A DNA stretch of 64,000 nt from Photorhabdus caribbeanensis (GTDB taxonomy: Bacteria > Pseudomonadota > Gammaproteobacteria > Enterobacterales > Enterobacteriaceae), in assembly GCF_018448885.1 (NCBI RefSeq), contig NZ_RCWB01000013.1, forward strand, positions 1 to 64,000, written 5' to 3'. Within the stretch, counting starts at the first letter, position 1; the number at the start of each line of letters is the position of its first letter. The notes below the pieces were generated by a model, which was not told the origin of the DNA, ran no database searches, and saw only the letters and a program-made list of their open reading frames with translations. This document shows positions 1 through 13,980 of this stretch, piece by piece. A program made the translations under genes and the position numbers.

Positions 1-2424
<2,424 letters not shown>

Positions 2425-2505
2425 TTGATTCCTCTATATCCTAGGACGTTCAATGTAAATCTGGGTGGCAGAGCAGCCACCCAGGGCATCATCACTACGA
2501 TGGGA

Positions 2506-3535
<1,030 letters not shown>

Positions 3536-3583
3536 TTATGGCTGACTCGTCAGGGTGTCAAGAAATATACAGTCTTTTCTCAA

Positions 3584-3871
3584 CTACCAGGCGAATTGTT
3601 GATGATGTTTTACCGTCAGGTTAACAAAGTCAGTATAGTCGATCACTTGCACTTTGTCTGAAACCTGTTCGTTCAACCCTCGCGCCTCAATATCTTCTTT
3701 CAGCGCATACAAGGCAGCACCACAACTGATCAGAGTCGGCAAATAACAATTACCTTCAATTCCTGCCAGTACGCCATCCTGAATAAACAGGATGTCATCA
3801 CCACGGGCAAACAGCCTGAATATCGCATTGAAATCACATTGATAAGGCGATCGGCCAACAGTATATAGCAT
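3584..3871 (-). CDS. tusB: Sulfurtransferase complex subunit TusB
   Basis: TusB is the small structural subunit of the TusBCD hexamer. That complex passes persulfide sulfur from TusA to TusE and on to MnmA for 2-thiolation of wobble uridine in Lys, Glu and Gln tRNAs. The 95-residue product starts MLYTVGRSPYQCDF and ends VKHHQQFAW, a typical TusB size and pattern. It is the last gene of a tusD-tusC-tusB block on the minus strand, placed between yheO and rpsL as in E. coli. TusB carries no catalytic cysteine in the family. Confidence 0.93.
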   Translation of the reverse strand: MLYTVGRSPYQCDFNAIFRLFARGDDILFIQDGVLAGIEGNCYLPTLISCGAALYALKEDIEARGLNEQVSDKVQVIDYTDFVNLTVKHHQQFAW

Positions 3872-3891
3872 ATTATTGTCCTTCCAACAGC

Positions 3892-4251
3892 TCAGAATGT
3901 CAGCACAACATCATAGTCAACCAACTTCTCACGAATTGTTGCTGCGGGTATCACTTTCGTATCCAGAACAAAACGATTGATTGAGCTTAGCCCGCGCATT
4001 GTCAAGTCTTCCTGGCACAAATAACATTCATCAATATCGTACAAAGGCAACACTTTAAAAGTAGCGATATAGTTTCTGGCGAGAATTCTGTCAGGCTGCT
4101 GATCCGGTAGTAGTTGGAGTACGCCGTCAGAAATAAAAAACACACCTATCTTTTCTGTTAATGCCGAAGTTGCCAGCAATGCGTCTAAACCTTCCCTACC
4201 TCCTGCATTACCATGAGGCGCTTTAGTGAAGACAAAAGCAATTTTTTTCAT
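3892..4251 (-). CDS. tusC: Sulfurtransferase complex subunit TusC
   Basis: TusC is the middle-sized subunit of the TusBCD sulfur relay. The 119-residue product starts [21 protein letters not shown], characteristic of the DsrF/TusC family, and is the usual length. It lies 9 bp after tusD and 20 bp before tusB, so the three are surely co-translated in equal amounts. The segment [12 protein letters not shown] holds a cysteine, but the catalytic residue of the complex is on TusD. Confidence 0.94.
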   Translation of the reverse strand: MKKIAFVFTKAPHGNAGGREGLDALLATSALTEKIGVFFISDGVLQLLPDQQPDRILARNYIATFKVLPLYDIDECYLCQEDLTMRGLSSINRFVLDTKVIPAATIREKLVDYDVVLTF

Positions 4252-4260
4252 TTTTGCCTC

Positions 4261-4656
4261 TCAAAATTGCACCACACGGTCGCAAGTCAACATCGCTTCA
4301 GCCAGTGTTCCCAATCCACTTAGTTCAAACCCTTCCGCTAGGTTTGCTACCGGGAAATTCAACTCATTCGCCTGCTGAGCATCAAGAACGCCACGGCGCA
4401 GGGCAGCGGCAATACAAATATGCATGCTAAACCGGTGCTCCTTCGCCATCGCTTGCCATGCGCTAACCAAGTTAAACTCATCACCGGCTGGCGCAGTCAA
4501 CTGATTGCCGTTATAAACCCCTTCCCGATAAAAAAATACGGTATTAAGTTTATGCCCCATCGTAATCAGGGCTTGCGCGAATTGGTAAGCACTGCTGGCT
4601 TGTTGGGTGCCATATGCAGGCCCCGTGACCAGCAGACAATAAGACAACGAAGACAT
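4261..4656 (-). CDS. tusD: Sulfurtransferase complex subunit TusD
   Basis: TusD carries the active-site cysteine of the TusBCD complex. The 131-residue protein has the family start [20 protein letters not shown] and the catalytic segment [12 protein letters not shown], with Cys81 matching E. coli Cys78. The C-terminus [14 protein letters not shown] is nearly identical to that of E. coli. Its ATG overlaps the yheO stop by one base (TAATG), so translation of tusDCB is coupled to the regulator upstream. Confidence 0.96.
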   Translation of the reverse strand: MSSLSYCLLVTGPAYGTQQASSAYQFAQALITMGHKLNTVFFYREGVYNGNQLTAPAGDEFNLVSAWQAMAKEHRFSMHICIAAALRRGVLDAQQANELNFPVANLAEGFELSGLGTLAEAMLTCDRVVQF

Positions 4657-5381
4657 TACCGCTCAGGCCCTAAACATTCACCATTTTTAAACTGGCGAAT
4701 ATAGAGATAAACCGTATGCTTAGAAATATTTAAACGCTCGGCAACCTGATTGATTGCATCTTTAATATCAAAAATGCCTTTCTCATAGAGATTCAGAACC
4801 ACCTGCCTGTTCTTGGCATTATTGGATACACTGCGATCAATATTGACTTCTTCGATAGTATATTCCAGCGTTTGCGCAACCAAATCATCCACGGATGAAG
4901 CAAAATTTACATTTGTTGGTGCGACATCATGTGTTTCCTCTGGAATAAATGTCTGAATAATTTCAGAGAAAGGAACATCAAGATTCATATTAATGCACAG
5001 AAGGCCGATCACTCGGCGATTCCGGTTGCGGATCGCAATCGTAACTGACTTCATCAATGAACCGCTTTTCGCCCGGGTAAAATAGGCTTTAGATGCACTA
5101 CAATCTTCGTCTGTAATGTCATGCAACATGCGCAACGCAAGATCAGTAATCGGTGAACCTATTTTACGACCTGTATGTTCTCCGTTGGCTATTCTGACGG
5201 CTGAACATTTAAGATCTTCCAATGAATGAAGGACAATCTCGCAATGCCCACCAATCAGCATAGCCAAGCCATCGACTGCGGCTTCATAAGATTTTAAAAT
5301 TTCGTGGTCCGTTTCAGTAAACGGTTGGTTTTCCAGTAAATCGACATCACTGATATCACCAGATAATAACGGGTTAGACAT
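4656..5381 (-). CDS. yheO: YheO-type transcriptional regulator (PAS-like domain plus helix-turn-helix)
   Basis: The 241-residue protein has the YheO layout. An N-terminal PAS-like sensor domain (about residues 25-145) contains [21 protein letters not shown] and [17 protein letters not shown]-terminal helix-turn-helix (about 185-235) ends with [19 protein letters not shown]. Its ligand and targets are unknown; related proteins include DauR, regulator of D-arginine catabolism. It overlaps tusD by one base and is transcribed with it. I find no changed key residue. The assignment to the family is firm, the function is not known. Confidence 0.92.
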   Translation of the reverse strand: MSNPLLSGDISDVDLLENQPFTETDHEILKSYEAAVDGLAMLIGGHCEIVLHSLEDLKCSAVRIANGEHTGRKIGSPITDLALRMLHDITDEDCSASKAYFTRAKSGSLMKSVTIAIRNRNRRVIGLLCINMNLDVPFSEIIQTFIPEETHDVAPTNVNFASSVDDLVAQTLEYTIEEVNIDRSVSNNAKNRQVVLNLYEKGIFDIKDAINQVAERLNISKHTVYLYIRQFKNGECLGPER

Positions 5382-5620
5382 TCAATACACCATCCTTCAA
5401 ACGCAGACAACGTCTTGTTAAAAATACAACGTGGTCTTGCTAAAAACACAACGTGATAAACCTATAAAAATTTCTTGTGAAAACTCAATTGTTGCAGCTT
5501 AACAGAGATCTTAATCAAAGATCTTTGCATTCACATGAATTATTGACGTTAAAACCACATGACATCATCGTCAAGCCATTGCTACTCAGACATTTGGTCT
5601 CTATCACAGCTTTCAGTAAC

Positions 5621-5655
5621 AAAAAACCGTTGACAGAATCTCTACCAACGGTTTT
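5621..5655 (-). terminator. Rho-independent terminator of fkpA
   Basis: Ten paired bases, AAAACCGTTG (5623-5632) with CAACGGTTTT (5646-5655), flank a 13-nt loop. On the minus strand the stem is followed by a run of T (5621-5626 read as A on the plus strand). It lies 34 bp beyond the fkpA stop. Confidence 0.85.
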
Positions 5656-5688
5656 ATCCGTATTCATCAAAGATATTTAGCAAACAGC

Positions 5689-6453
5689 TTACTTAGTTTT
5701 GGTATCCGCTTTAATATCCAACAACTCAATATCAAATACTAATGTAGAATTTGCAGGAATACCTGGCAGATCCGCTTTACCATAGGCCAGCTCTGGTGGA
5801 ATAACCAGTTTAATTTTTCCACCTTTTTTCACATTCTGTAAACCTTCTGTCCAGCCAGGGATAACGCCATCCAAGCGAATAGAAAGCGGCTCATTACGCT
5901 TATAGGAACTATCGAACTCTTTACCATCAATCAATGTCCCCCGATAGTTCACAACTATTGTGTCGCTTGCCGCAGGTTTCTTACCACTGCCGTCCTTCTC
6001 TATTTTATACAAAAGGCCGGTTTTGCTCTTAACGACGCCTTTTTCCTTAGCAAACTCTTCACGATATTTAGCGCCTTTAGCTTCATTCTCGCGAGCTTCT
6101 TTCTCCATCTTAGCTTCAGCGGCAGACTTCACTTTACCTTCAAATGCACGCAGCGTATTTTCAATTTCGCTGTCAGTCAGTTTACTCTTATCATTAAAAG
6201 CATCCTGCACACCCGATAACAACTGATCTTTATCCAATGGGATACCTAGAGATTTCTGTTCTTTCAGGGTGTTTTGCATATAACGCCCTAAAGATGCGCC
6301 CAGAGCATAAGCGTTTTGCTGATCTTCTGTTTTAAATGCGCTGTTCAATTCTGTGCTACTCTGACTATCTGCTTTAGCCGCCAACACCTGAGGGGCGCTG
6401 AAAGCCATCGCTAATGTAGTAGCAAGCAGGGTAACTTTAAACAATGATTTCAT
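5689..6453 (-). CDS. fkpA: FKBP-type periplasmic peptidyl-prolyl isomerase FkpA
   Basis: FkpA is a periplasmic proline isomerase and chaperone for envelope proteins. The start is set at ATG 6453, giving MKSLFKVTLLATTLAMAFSA. GGAG lies 6 bases upstream, whereas the longer frame would begin at a TTG inside that ribosome site. The signal peptide is probably cut after QVLA. The helical dimerisation domain (about 30-140) is followed by the FKBP domain (about 145-250) with VVNYRGTLIDGKEFDSSY, VIPGWTEGL and IPPELAYG, all consistent with an active isomerase. Its own terminator follows, so it is monocistronic. Confidence 0.96.
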   Translation of the reverse strand: MKSLFKVTLLATTLAMAFSAPQVLAAKADSQSSTELNSAFKTEDQQNAYALGASLGRYMQNTLKEQKSLGIPLDKDQLLSGVQDAFNDKSKLTDSEIENTLRAFEGKVKSAAEAKMEKEARENEAKGAKYREEFAKEKGVVKSKTGLLYKIEKDGSGKKPAASDTIVVNYRGTLIDGKEFDSSYKRNEPLSIRLDGVIPGWTEGLQNVKKGGKIKLVIPPELAYGKADLPGIPANSTLVFDIELLDIKADTKTK

Positions 6454-6718
6454 CTGTTTCTCCAATAGCTTTGGGGGATTTTATCGTCAGCAAAAGTTAT
6501 GCAATCAAGTCACTATAACTGCCTACAGGAGCACAACACAATGTTTGTTAAAAACAATATTTGCTGTTTTAGTGCCCCAAACTTAATTAAGACAACATAA
6601 ATGACAAGAGGTTTCATAATAACCGCATTTCACAGAATATTCTGGGCATAGTAGGCTAATATTAATTAATATGAGGCATTTAACACTGGCAATAAGGGCC
6701 TGACATGGGAGGTAGATC

Positions 6719-6937
6719 ATGGAACTGTCAAAATTTGAGCAACGGCTTGAGCATTTGGAAAGTCGAATTGCCTTTCAAGACATAACTATCGAAGAATTAA
6801 ATCAGGTAGTGACTAAGCAACAAATGGAGATAGCTAGATTAAAAGAGCATTTGCGGTTGATGACAGAACGATTAAAAGCCACTCAACCCTCAATGGTCGC
6901 TTCACCATCAGAGGAAACGCCTCCGCCTCATTACTAG
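6719..6937 (+). CDS. slyX: SlyX family protein
   Basis: This is a 72-residue acidic coiled-coil protein. It starts [20 protein letters not shown] and ends with the proline-rich SEETPPPHY typical of SlyX. Heptads span about residues 3-55. The function is unknown in the family; the gene lies next to slyD in E. coli as here. A strong GGGAGG precedes the ATG by 6 bases, and an intrinsic terminator follows at 6963. It is divergent from fkpA and convergent with slyD. Confidence 0.94.
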   Translation: MELSKFEQRLEHLESRIAFQDITIEELNQVVTKQQMEIARLKEHLRLMTERLKATQPSMVASPSEETPPPHY

Positions 6938-6962
6938 AAAGACGTTAAATTACAATAAACTA

Positions 6963-7007
6963 GGGCAAGTATCGAAACTGAATATTCCAAACTTGCCCCG
7001 TTTTTTT
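6963..7007 (+). terminator. Rho-independent terminator of slyX
   Basis: GGGCAAGT (6963-6970) pairs with ACTTGCCC (6991-6998) around a 20-nt loop and is followed by seven T (7001-7007). It lies 26 bp after the slyX stop. Confidence 0.85.
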
Positions 7008-7040
7008 AAATATTAAAAATGCACTATCCGCTTTAGCTTA

Positions 7041-7619
7041 TCAGTGGCAACTGCCGCCACCGCAGCATCCGTGTCCTTCATCATGATGGTGATGATGACC
7101 GTCATCATGGCCATGACCACCACAGCAGCCTCCCTCGCCATGTTCATGACCATGAGCGCCATGAACATGACCATGAGCCAATTCTTCTTCAGTCGCTTCA
7201 CGGATGGCGATGACTTCAACATTGAATTTCAGATTCTGACCAGCCAGCATATGATTACCATCAACCACAACATGCTCGTCTTCAACCGCTGTAATTTCTA
7301 CGGGTACTGGTCCCATATCGGTATCAGCCAAGAAACGCATGCCAACTTCCAGTTCATCAACACCAACAAAGACATTTTTTGGCACACGCTGAACCAGATT
7401 GTCATCATACTGACCATAAGCATCATCAGCCTGTACGCTGACATCAAAACTCTCACCCGCCTCACGGCCTTCCAGCGCCTTTTCCAAACCGCTAATCAAT
7501 GAACCACGGCCATGCAGATAGTCCAACGGCGCACTCGCCGGCGACTCATCAACTAAAACACCATCTTCTGTTCTTACTTGATAAGCCAGGCTGACTACCA
7601 AGTCTTTTGCTACTTTCAT
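7041..7619 (-). CDS. slyD: FKBP-type isomerase and metallochaperone SlyD
   Basis: SlyD is a cytoplasmic proline isomerase and chaperone that also delivers nickel for hydrogenase maturation. The 192-residue protein has the FKBP/insert-in-flap core (MKVAKDLVVSLAYQVRTEDG, then SGLEKALEGREAGE). After about residue 148 a histidine- and cysteine-rich tail begins, with many HGHxH repeats and GCCGG motifs, ending GGGSCH. The tail is the metal-binding region; its exact length varies between species. It is on the minus strand downstream of yheV, and the gap of about 90 bp suggests a separate promoter. Confidence 0.96.
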   Translation of the reverse strand: MKVAKDLVVSLAYQVRTEDGVLVDESPASAPLDYLHGRGSLISGLEKALEGREAGESFDVSVQADDAYGQYDDNLVQRVPKNVFVGVDELEVGMRFLADTDMGPVPVEITAVEDEHVVVDGNHMLAGQNLKFNVEVIAIREATEEELAHGHVHGAHGHEHGEGGCCGGHGHDDGHHHHHDEGHGCCGGGSCH

Positions 7620-7707
7620 GACATCTCCTACCCGTGGGTCTAAAAATTTTTACCGATTGTAGCGGAATTTTCAGTCTCTGTACTCACTCACGCTAATATT
7701 CACATAA

Positions 7708-7911
7708 TTACTGTGGGGTAAAAATACCAATAACCTGCTCCTGCTTTCTGACATGAGAAGCCACTTTCTCATCAGTCTGACGTTGTTGATGACCACAATG
7801 GACACATTCCACCACATCAACCTGATCTTCTCGCCACATTGCGAGTGTGTCCTGAGAGTGACATTCTGGGCAGACAGCACCAGCAATAAATCTTTTACGA
7901 CTTACTGACAT
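7708..7911 (-). CDS. yheV: YheV family putative zinc-ribbon protein
   Basis: This is a 67-residue protein with two CxxC pairs (AVCPECHSQ and VECVHCGHQ) about 20 residues apart, a zinc-ribbon arrangement. It ends IGIFTPQ. E. coli YheV is the same size and lies in the same place, after kefB. Its start overlaps the end of kefB by 17 bp, so the two are translationally linked. The function is unknown. Confidence 0.9.
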   Translation of the reverse strand: MSVSRKRFIAGAVCPECHSQDTLAMWREDQVDVVECVHCGHQQRQTDEKVASHVRKQEQVIGIFTPQ

Positions 7912-9739
7912 GATTTGCTCCGCTATTATTCATGTATTCATGCTCATCCCAACCATCCGGTTGGCGACGTTCATTCAGCATTTCCCGTTCAAACAGCTCT
8001 TCCAGTTCCCGCCGCGCCTCTTTTATACGAGATATGTGAGCCACATCTCCCTGTAGCTGCGGCATGAGTTCTCTCAGCATCCGCATATCTAACCGCTGGA
8101 AATGTTGTTTTGCACGATTAGCTTTATGCGGATGCATTCCCAATTCAACTAAGGTTTTACGTCCCAGTTCCAAAGCGCTGGAGAAAGTTTCACGGGTGAA
8201 ATTTTTTACTCCATTTTGCAGCAGTTCATGCGCTTCCAGGCGTCCTCTGGCTCGCGCCATAATATGCAGATTCGGAAAATGTTTCTGGCATAAATGAACG
8301 ATCATCATGGTATCTTCCGGCTCATTACAGGTGATGACTATCGCTTTGGCTTTATCCGCACCTGCCGAACGTAACAGCTCCAATTCAGCCGCATCGCCAT
8401 AATAAACTTTATAGCCATAACGCCGCATCGTACTCACAGCACTGACATCGCGTTCTAACACCGTTATACGGATTTTGTTCACCATTAGAAGACGACCGAT
8501 TACCTGACCGAATCGGCCAAAACCCACTAAAATCACCTGCGGATCATCATTTTCCACAAAGGGCTGTTCATCCGTCTCATCTTGGGCATTATAACGACGT
8601 GCCAGAATAGCATCTATCAATTGCATGACAAGCGGCGTTGTCATCATCGATATCGTCACTACGACCAGCAACAAAGCCATCTGTCCACTATTGAGCACAT
8701 TCTGGCTCAGTGCGGCAGAAAACAGAACAAAGGCGAATTCTCCCCCTTGGCTGAGTACGCCGGAAAATTGCAGGCAGGATGCCCCCCGCAAGCCAGCAAT
8801 CATTGCGATCAGATACAGCACAATGCCTTTCACAATCACCAAAGCCAGCACACCAAGTAATACTTCGGACAAATGTATTAGTAGTACTCCCAGATTCAGA
8901 GACATACCGACCGAAATAAAAAACAGCCCCAACAGTAATCCTTTAAACGGTTCTATGGATATTTCCAGTTCATGGCGATATTCGCTATCTGCCAGTAATA
9001 CCCCGGCGATAAAGGTTCCCAGTGCCATAGAAAAACCGAGCGCTTCCATAAATAGCGCTGAGCTGAGTACCACCAGTAACGCCGCCGCGGTAAATAGTTC
9101 ACGCACTCCAGCTCTGACGACTAAACGAAACAACGGGCGTAACAGATAACGGCCACCGAGCAACATACCAGCAAAAGCAGCAATTTTTAGCGCTATTCGA
9201 TACCAGTCACTGGATGCTGTTCCACCTGCCAACAGCGGAATCAATGCCAAAGCCGGGATTACCGCCATATCTTGAAATAGCAAAACCGAGAAACCAAGCT
9301 GCCCACCTTCATTGCGGTTCATGCCCTTCTCTTTCATGAGTTGCAGAGCCATTGCCGTTGAGGACATCGCCATACCGATACCACCAATAACCGCCGCCTG
9401 CCATGAAAAATCGGTCAGATATAGCAACACCGCCAGCACGCTCGCCGTGAAAATAACTTGAGCCGCACCGACACCAAAAATAGATCGTCTGAGTTGCCAG
9501 AGTTTAGCGGGGTTAAGCTCAAGGCCGATGATAAACATCAGGAAAACAATCCCCAACTCAGAGAAATGAAGAATATCATCAACATCCCTGATAAAGCTCA
9601 ACCCCCACGGGCCCAAGACAATCCCTGCCAACAAATAACCTAATACTGCTCCAATCTTGCATTTCTGTGCGATTGGCACTGCCACAACGGCAGCAAATAA
9701 AAACAATACACCGGCGCTCAATTGCGCTGAATGCTCCAT
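7895..9739 (-). CDS. kefB: Glutathione-regulated potassium/proton antiporter KefB
   Basis: KefB is an inner-membrane K+ efflux system gated by glutathione adducts; it acidifies the cytoplasm during electrophile attack. The start is ATG 9739 ([20 protein letters not shown]), 2 bp after the kefG stop and preceded by GGAGG; the longer frame would run into kefG. The 614-residue protein has a CPA2 exchanger domain with about 12 membrane segments, including [16 protein letters not shown] and [21 protein letters not shown] nucleotide-binding domain follows from about residue 400 ([17 protein letters not shown]). The family order is intact. It overlaps yheV downstream. Confidence 0.95.
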   Translation of the reverse strand: MEHSAQLSAGVLFLFAAVVAVPIAQKCKIGAVLGYLLAGIVLGPWGLSFIRDVDDILHFSELGIVFLMFIIGLELNPAKLWQLRRSIFGVGAAQVIFTASVLAVLLYLTDFSWQAAVIGGIGMAMSSTAMALQLMKEKGMNRNEGGQLGFSVLLFQDMAVIPALALIPLLAGGTASSDWYRIALKIAAFAGMLLGGRYLLRPLFRLVVRAGVRELFTAAALLVVLSSALFMEALGFSMALGTFIAGVLLADSEYRHELEISIEPFKGLLLGLFFISVGMSLNLGVLLIHLSEVLLGVLALVIVKGIVLYLIAMIAGLRGASCLQFSGVLSQGGEFAFVLFSAALSQNVLNSGQMALLLVVVTISMMTTPLVMQLIDAILARRYNAQDETDEQPFVENDDPQVILVGFGRFGQVIGRLLMVNKIRITVLERDVSAVSTMRRYGYKVYYGDAAELELLRSAGADKAKAIVITCNEPEDTMMIVHLCQKHFPNLHIMARARGRLEAHELLQNGVKNFTRETFSSALELGRKTLVELGMHPHKANRAKQHFQRLDMRMLRELMPQLQGDVAHISRIKEARRELEELFEREMLNERRQPDGWDEHEYMNNSGANHVSKS

Positions 9740-9741
9740 AA

Positions 9742-10293
9742 CTATAGCCCTCCTAATGACAATGGCGATTTGAGCCATTCACGATAATCATTAGCATGGA
9801 TGGCAAGAAGTTCAGGTTTTTGGCGACGCGCCCAATAAACAATAATTGGTGATAACCAATGCATACGGCACATCGCTGCGGTGAGTTCAAAAGGACGAAG
9901 GATCTCTTCCATTGGATAGAGATTATACCCATCGGCCCGGAAAGTGCTTTCCGGTTCCCCTGTAGTAATCACTGAACGCCAATATTTTCCCTGTAATGCC
10001 AATCCAGTAATACCACTGGCAAACCCCCGAGTCAGTACACGATCCATCCACTCCTTTAATAAAGCGGGACAACTGTAGGTATACAGTGGGTGTTGAAAAA
10101 CAATCACCTGATGCTCTCGAAGCAGTTGCTGCTCATAATGAACATCAATAAAAAAATCTGGATAAGCTCCATATAAGTCGTGAATCGTAACATGCTCTAA
10201 ACCCTGCACAGGTTGTAACAAAACACGATTTGCTACTGAATCCTGTGGCTCAGGATGGGCATACAGCAGCAGGACTTTAGGCGGCTGTAACAT
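9742..10293 (-). CDS. kefG: KefB ancillary flavodoxin-like oxidoreductase KefG
   Basis: KefG is the quinone-oxidoreductase-like partner needed for full KefB activity. The 183-residue protein starts [20 protein letters not shown] and contains the NQO1-family segments [20 protein letters not shown] and [16 protein letters not shown], all matching the family. Its stop is 2 bp from the kefB start, with the kefB ribosome site inside its last codons, so the pair is tightly coupled. The promoter probably lies in the 122-bp divergent gap shared with yheS. Confidence 0.95.
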   Translation of the reverse strand: MLQPPKVLLLYAHPEPQDSVANRVLLQPVQGLEHVTIHDLYGAYPDFFIDVHYEQQLLREHQVIVFQHPLYTYSCPALLKEWMDRVLTRGFASGITGLALQGKYWRSVITTGEPESTFRADGYNLYPMEEILRPFELTAAMCRMHWLSPIIVYWARRQKPELLAIHANDYREWLKSPLSLGGL

Positions 10294-10415
10294 CGTTCCC
10301 TCCTCAAGAACGTGTCAGGACACGTATTTTCCGTTAACATGCATACAAAGTGATAAAATTAAGACGCTTATTATCTGTTACTGCTAATTTAACATATTTT
10401 ATACAAACGATACTT

Positions 10416-12341
10416 ATGATTGTTTTCTCTTCATTACAAATTCGTCGCGGAACCCGTGTCTTGCTGGATAATGCCAGCGCCACTATTAATCCCGGGCAGA
10501 AAGTTGGTCTGGTAGGGAAAAATGGCTGTGGCAAATCTACCCTACTTGCATTATTAAAAAATGAACTTCAAGCGGAAGCAGGAACATTCACTTTTCCCAG
10601 TAACTGGGCGCTGTCTTGGGTGAATCAAGAAACGCCTGCCTTGGAAATACCTGCTCTGGAGTATGTTATTGATGGTGATCGTGAATTCCGCCAACTGGAA
10701 CAACAACTGCGGATAGCCAATGAAAAAAATGACGGTAATCTGATCGCTCACCTACACAGTCAACTGGACACGGTTCAAGCCTGGACGATCCGTTCAAGAG
10801 CATCAAGTTTGTTGCACGGCTTAGGTTTCTCTCAAGAGCAACTCGATCAACCTGTACGCGCCTTTTCCGGCGGATGGCGCATGCGCCTCAATCTAGCTCA
10901 GGCACTACTCTGCCGTTCTGACTTATTGTTGCTTGATGAACCGACTAACCACCTTGATCTGGATGCGGTTATCTGGTTGGAAAAATGGCTGAGAAGCTAC
11001 CCCGGGACATTAATCCTTATCTCCCATGATCGGGATTTTCTCGACCCTATTGCCGATAAGATCCTCCATATAGAGCAACAATCGCTGTTTGAGTACAGCG
11101 GCAACTACTCATCTTTCGAACGCCAACGCGCGACCAAGCTGGCGCAACAACAGGCTCTTTATAAAAGTCAGCAAGAGAAAGTCGCCCACCTGCAAAGTTA
11201 TATTGACCGTTTCCGAGCCAAAGCCAGCAAAGCTAAACAGGCTCAGAGCCGTATCAAGATGTTAGAGCGGATGGAGTTGATCTCTCCTGCCCACGTTGAT
11301 AACCCATTTCATTTCAGTTTCCGTAAACCTGAGAGTCTGCCCAACCCACTCCTGAAAATGGAAAAAGTCAGCGCAGGCTATGGTGAACGGACTGTTTTAA
11401 ATTCCATCAAGCTGAATCTGGTTCCCGGCTCCCGCATTGGTCTGCTGGGCCGTAATGGCGCGGGTAAATCCACGTTGATTAAACTGTTAGCTGGAGAACT
11501 GCAATCTCAGAGTGGAACGGTAGAATTAGCTAAAGGGATTAAACTGGGATATTTCGCCCAGCATCAACTGGAATATTTGCGTGCTGATGAATCACCATTA
11601 CAGCATTTAGTCCGCATTGCGCCACAGGAAACAGAGCAGCAACTGAGGGATTATCTGGGGGGTTTTGGTTTCAAAGGCGATCAAGTGACCGACCCAAGTG
11701 GGCGTTTTTCCGGGGGAGAAAAAGCGCGTTTGGTTTTGGCATTAATGGTCTGGCAACGCCCTAACCTTCTGTTGCTTGATGAACCAACAAACCATCTTGA
11801 CCTGGATATGCGTCAAGCACTGACAGAAGCTTTGATCGACTTTGACGGTGCGTTAGTGGTGGTTTCCCACGACCGACATCTATTACGTTCAACAACAGAT
11901 GAGTTATATCTGGTTCATGATGGCCGGGTAGAATCATTCAATGGCGACTTAGAAGATTATCAACAATGGCTGACAGATCAACAACGTCAACAAAATCAGC
12001 AATTACGTGAAAACAACGATAAGGAAAAAGAGACATCCAGCCAAAGCGCTCAGGAAAGAAAAGATCAAAAACGGCGTCAAGCTGACTTCCGTAACCAAAC
12101 GCAACCACTGCGCAAACAGCTTGCTGATCTGGAAAAACAGATGGAGAAACTGGGTAACGAGCTAGTTGCACTAGAAAACCAACTTTCAGACAGCGCTATC
12201 TATGATAACAGCCGTAAAACCGAATTGACTGAATACCTGCAAAAACAGAATCAGACCAAATCAAAACTGGAAGCAATTGAATTAGCATGGATGGAAATTC
12301 AGGAACAACTTGAAAAAATGACGCAAGAGTTTGAAGGATAA
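10416..12341 (+). CDS. yheS: ABC-F family ATPase YheS
   Basis: ABC-F proteins act on the ribosome and have no membrane domain; E. coli YheS has been linked to relief of ribosome stalling. I start at ATG 10416 (MIVFSSLQIRRG), as in E. coli. The 641-residue protein has two ATPase modules: Walker A GKNGCGKST near residue 34 and GRNGAGKST near 346. Signature motifs are FSGGWRMRLNLAQA and FSGGEKARLVLA, and the paired LLLLDEPTNHLDLD motifs hold the catalytic glutamates. The linker between modules and a charged coiled-coil tail (about 540-641) are as in the family. Confidence 0.95.
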   Translation: MIVFSSLQIRRGTRVLLDNASATINPGQKVGLVGKNGCGKSTLLALLKNELQAEAGTFTFPSNWALSWVNQETPALEIPALEYVIDGDREFRQLEQQLRIANEKNDGNLIAHLHSQLDTVQAWTIRSRASSLLHGLGFSQEQLDQPVRAFSGGWRMRLNLAQALLCRSDLLLLDEPTNHLDLDAVIWLEKWLRSYPGTLILISHDRDFLDPIADKILHIEQQSLFEYSGNYSSFERQRATKLAQQQALYKSQQEKVAHLQSYIDRFRAKASKAKQAQSRIKMLERMELISPAHVDNPFHFSFRKPESLPNPLLKMEKVSAGYGERTVLNSIKLNLVPGSRIGLLGRNGAGKSTLIKLLAGELQSQSGTVELAKGIKLGYFAQHQLEYLRADESPLQHLVRIAPQETEQQLRDYLGGFGFKGDQVTDPSGRFSGGEKARLVLALMVWQRPNLLLLDEPTNHLDLDMRQALTEALIDFDGALVVVSHDRHLLRSTTDELYLVHDGRVESFNGDLEDYQQWLTDQQRQQNQQLRENNDKEKETSSQSAQERKDQKRRQADFRNQTQPLRKQLADLEKQMEKLGNELVALENQLSDSAIYDNSRKTELTEYLQKQNQTKSKLEAIELAWMEIQEQLEKMTQEFEG

Positions 12342-12374
12342 ATGATTTAATACATTATCATTTAATAAAAATAG

Positions 12375-12402
12375 AGCGGAGAAAGTAATCCGCTTTATTT
12401 TT
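12375..12402 (+). terminator. Probable terminator of yheS
   Basis: AGCGGA (12375-12380) pairs with TCCGCT (12389-12394) around an 8-nt loop. It is followed by TTATTTTT and lies about 35 bp after the yheS stop. Confidence 0.7.
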
Positions 12403-12549
12403 CAATAATATTCATATTATTTCATTGAAAACAGCAATAGATAAATCCGACCATAATACCCCATATATATTTCATCTTTATCCACAATAATATCACTGCA
12501 CAATTTCAATATAACCACTCCCTATATAAATAACAGCTATCTTTCTTAT

Positions 12550-13440
12550 TCACATATTATCGATTAATGAAGAAAATAATTCCGCTTCACTTACCAACTC
12601 ATAATCGATAACAGGACTCCATAAGATACCAAAATCAATCTCCATATCGGTTTTCAACACCTCTAATGAATCCAGATATTGTGATGGAATTGAGCGAATA
12701 ACTTTTTCCGGCACTAAAGAAAAACCATTGCGTTTAATGATCAACTCAATCATGACCATAATATCATTAGTTCTTAACATTAAATTCATATTATTATTAT
12801 AAATAGAAAATGTATTAATACCATCGGTAAAATCAATCGATATATTACTCTCACCAGTATCAACAAGGCTATATAATGATGCTATTTCCTTATTTAACTC
12901 AGCAAAATTCTGATTCCAATCACTGCCTTTTTTAAAAAGATAAACGAGTTTTTCAGTAAAAATCTTCCTTGGCATAAGTGATGAAGTTAACGGTAAAGGA
13001 ACAATAGCGATATGTAATAGACCTGAGTTTAATAGATTCATTTGCTGCTCAAATGTCAGCCCCGTCATTAGCACAAGTACCACTTTTTCCTTACTACCTA
13101 GAAAAAGCCGCTCTTCCATTTTCCCGGAATCATAAATAGGAAAACAAGAGCTAACATAGAGGTAATGTGGCGAATCATATTGCAAATCATGATTCACCTG
13201 AGTCTGAAACTGCTCAAAATGACCCAATAACTTCTGAGCATTCTCAAAGGTCTTTTGCCCAAAATCAGTCAATCTAGTACCATTCGGCCCTCTGGAAAAC
13301 AAAGAAGCCCCGAACTCTTCTTCCAGCGCATTAATTTTCTTAGTCAGCCCAGGTTGTGAAATATGTAGTATTTGAGAAGCCTGATGATAATTAAGTGTTT
13401 CAGCCAACACGATAAAAGCTTTGAGATTACGTATATCCAT
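12550..13440 (-). CDS. LysR-type transcriptional regulator
   Basis: This is a 296-residue protein with the LysR layout. The N-terminal winged helix-turn-helix (about residues 1-62) reads MDIRNLKAFIVLAETLNYHQ, then ISQPGLTKKINALEEEFGA. An effector-binding domain follows from about 90 and contains a stretch typical of the periplasmic-binding fold. I do not recognise the ortholog or ligand. It has no co-directional neighbour: yheS converges on it, and the next gene upstream belongs to the toxin-immunity array. It could be a core accessory regulator or part of the adjacent island. The gene and its flanks are AT-rich compared with the str region. Confidence 0.88.
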   Translation of the reverse strand: MDIRNLKAFIVLAETLNYHQASQILHISQPGLTKKINALEEEFGASLFSRGPNGTRLTDFGQKTFENAQKLLGHFEQFQTQVNHDLQYDSPHYLYVSSCFPIYDSGKMEERLFLGSKEKVVLVLMTGLTFEQQMNLLNSGLLHIAIVPLPLTSSLMPRKIFTEKLVYLFKKGSDWNQNFAELNKEIASLYSLVDTGESNISIDFTDGINTFSIYNNNMNLMLRTNDIMVMIELIIKRNGFSLVPEKVIRSIPSQYLDSLEVLKTDMEIDFGILWSPVIDYELVSEAELFSSLIDNM

Positions 13441-13980
13441 ATCTCCACCATTCGGGTTTATCTTTCAAACTTTGCTTGCGTTATTATTTCAACAATAGCC
13501 TAAATATTTTAGACTTAACTGAAATTAATTAAACAGAGATTAAACAACAATTATAAGATGATCAATTAATTTATTATAAAAATGTTGACAAAATTTTATT
13601 TTTACCATAATTCCTTTCTATTCCCTGAGGTAAATGACTAAATAATCCATCTAAATTAAACGCTTTAAAATATAATGAATTTTACGCTTTTTAGGTGTTT
13701 TACCTATAGCTATCCCTATACATCCTGTGACATACATTCGCTACCACACAAGGTAGATAAATATATCTGGTGAATATCATTATGAAAACATCGCTATTAG
13801 CCTTAATTTTTAAATAACACAGGAAAAATCAGCGATAATATAGAGGTATTTATTATCTATAAATGATGATATATCATAAAATACGCAATTATAGATAAAT
13901 CACTATTTGATTCTTATTTTTTCGATAAATAATAATAAAATCACATCGTATAAAAATACTCCTATATAACCAAACTAATA
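13441..13980. other. AT-rich gap with one promoter-like motif on the plus strand
   Basis: The 540 bp between the LysR gene and the last array gene hold no convincing ORF. The sequence is very AT-rich. TTGACA at 13585-13590, a 17-bp spacer and TAATTC at 13608-13613 make a promoter-like pair pointing rightward, toward no plus-strand gene. The LysR promoter is expected near 13441-13520. I see no tRNA or integrase site here. Confidence 0.4.
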
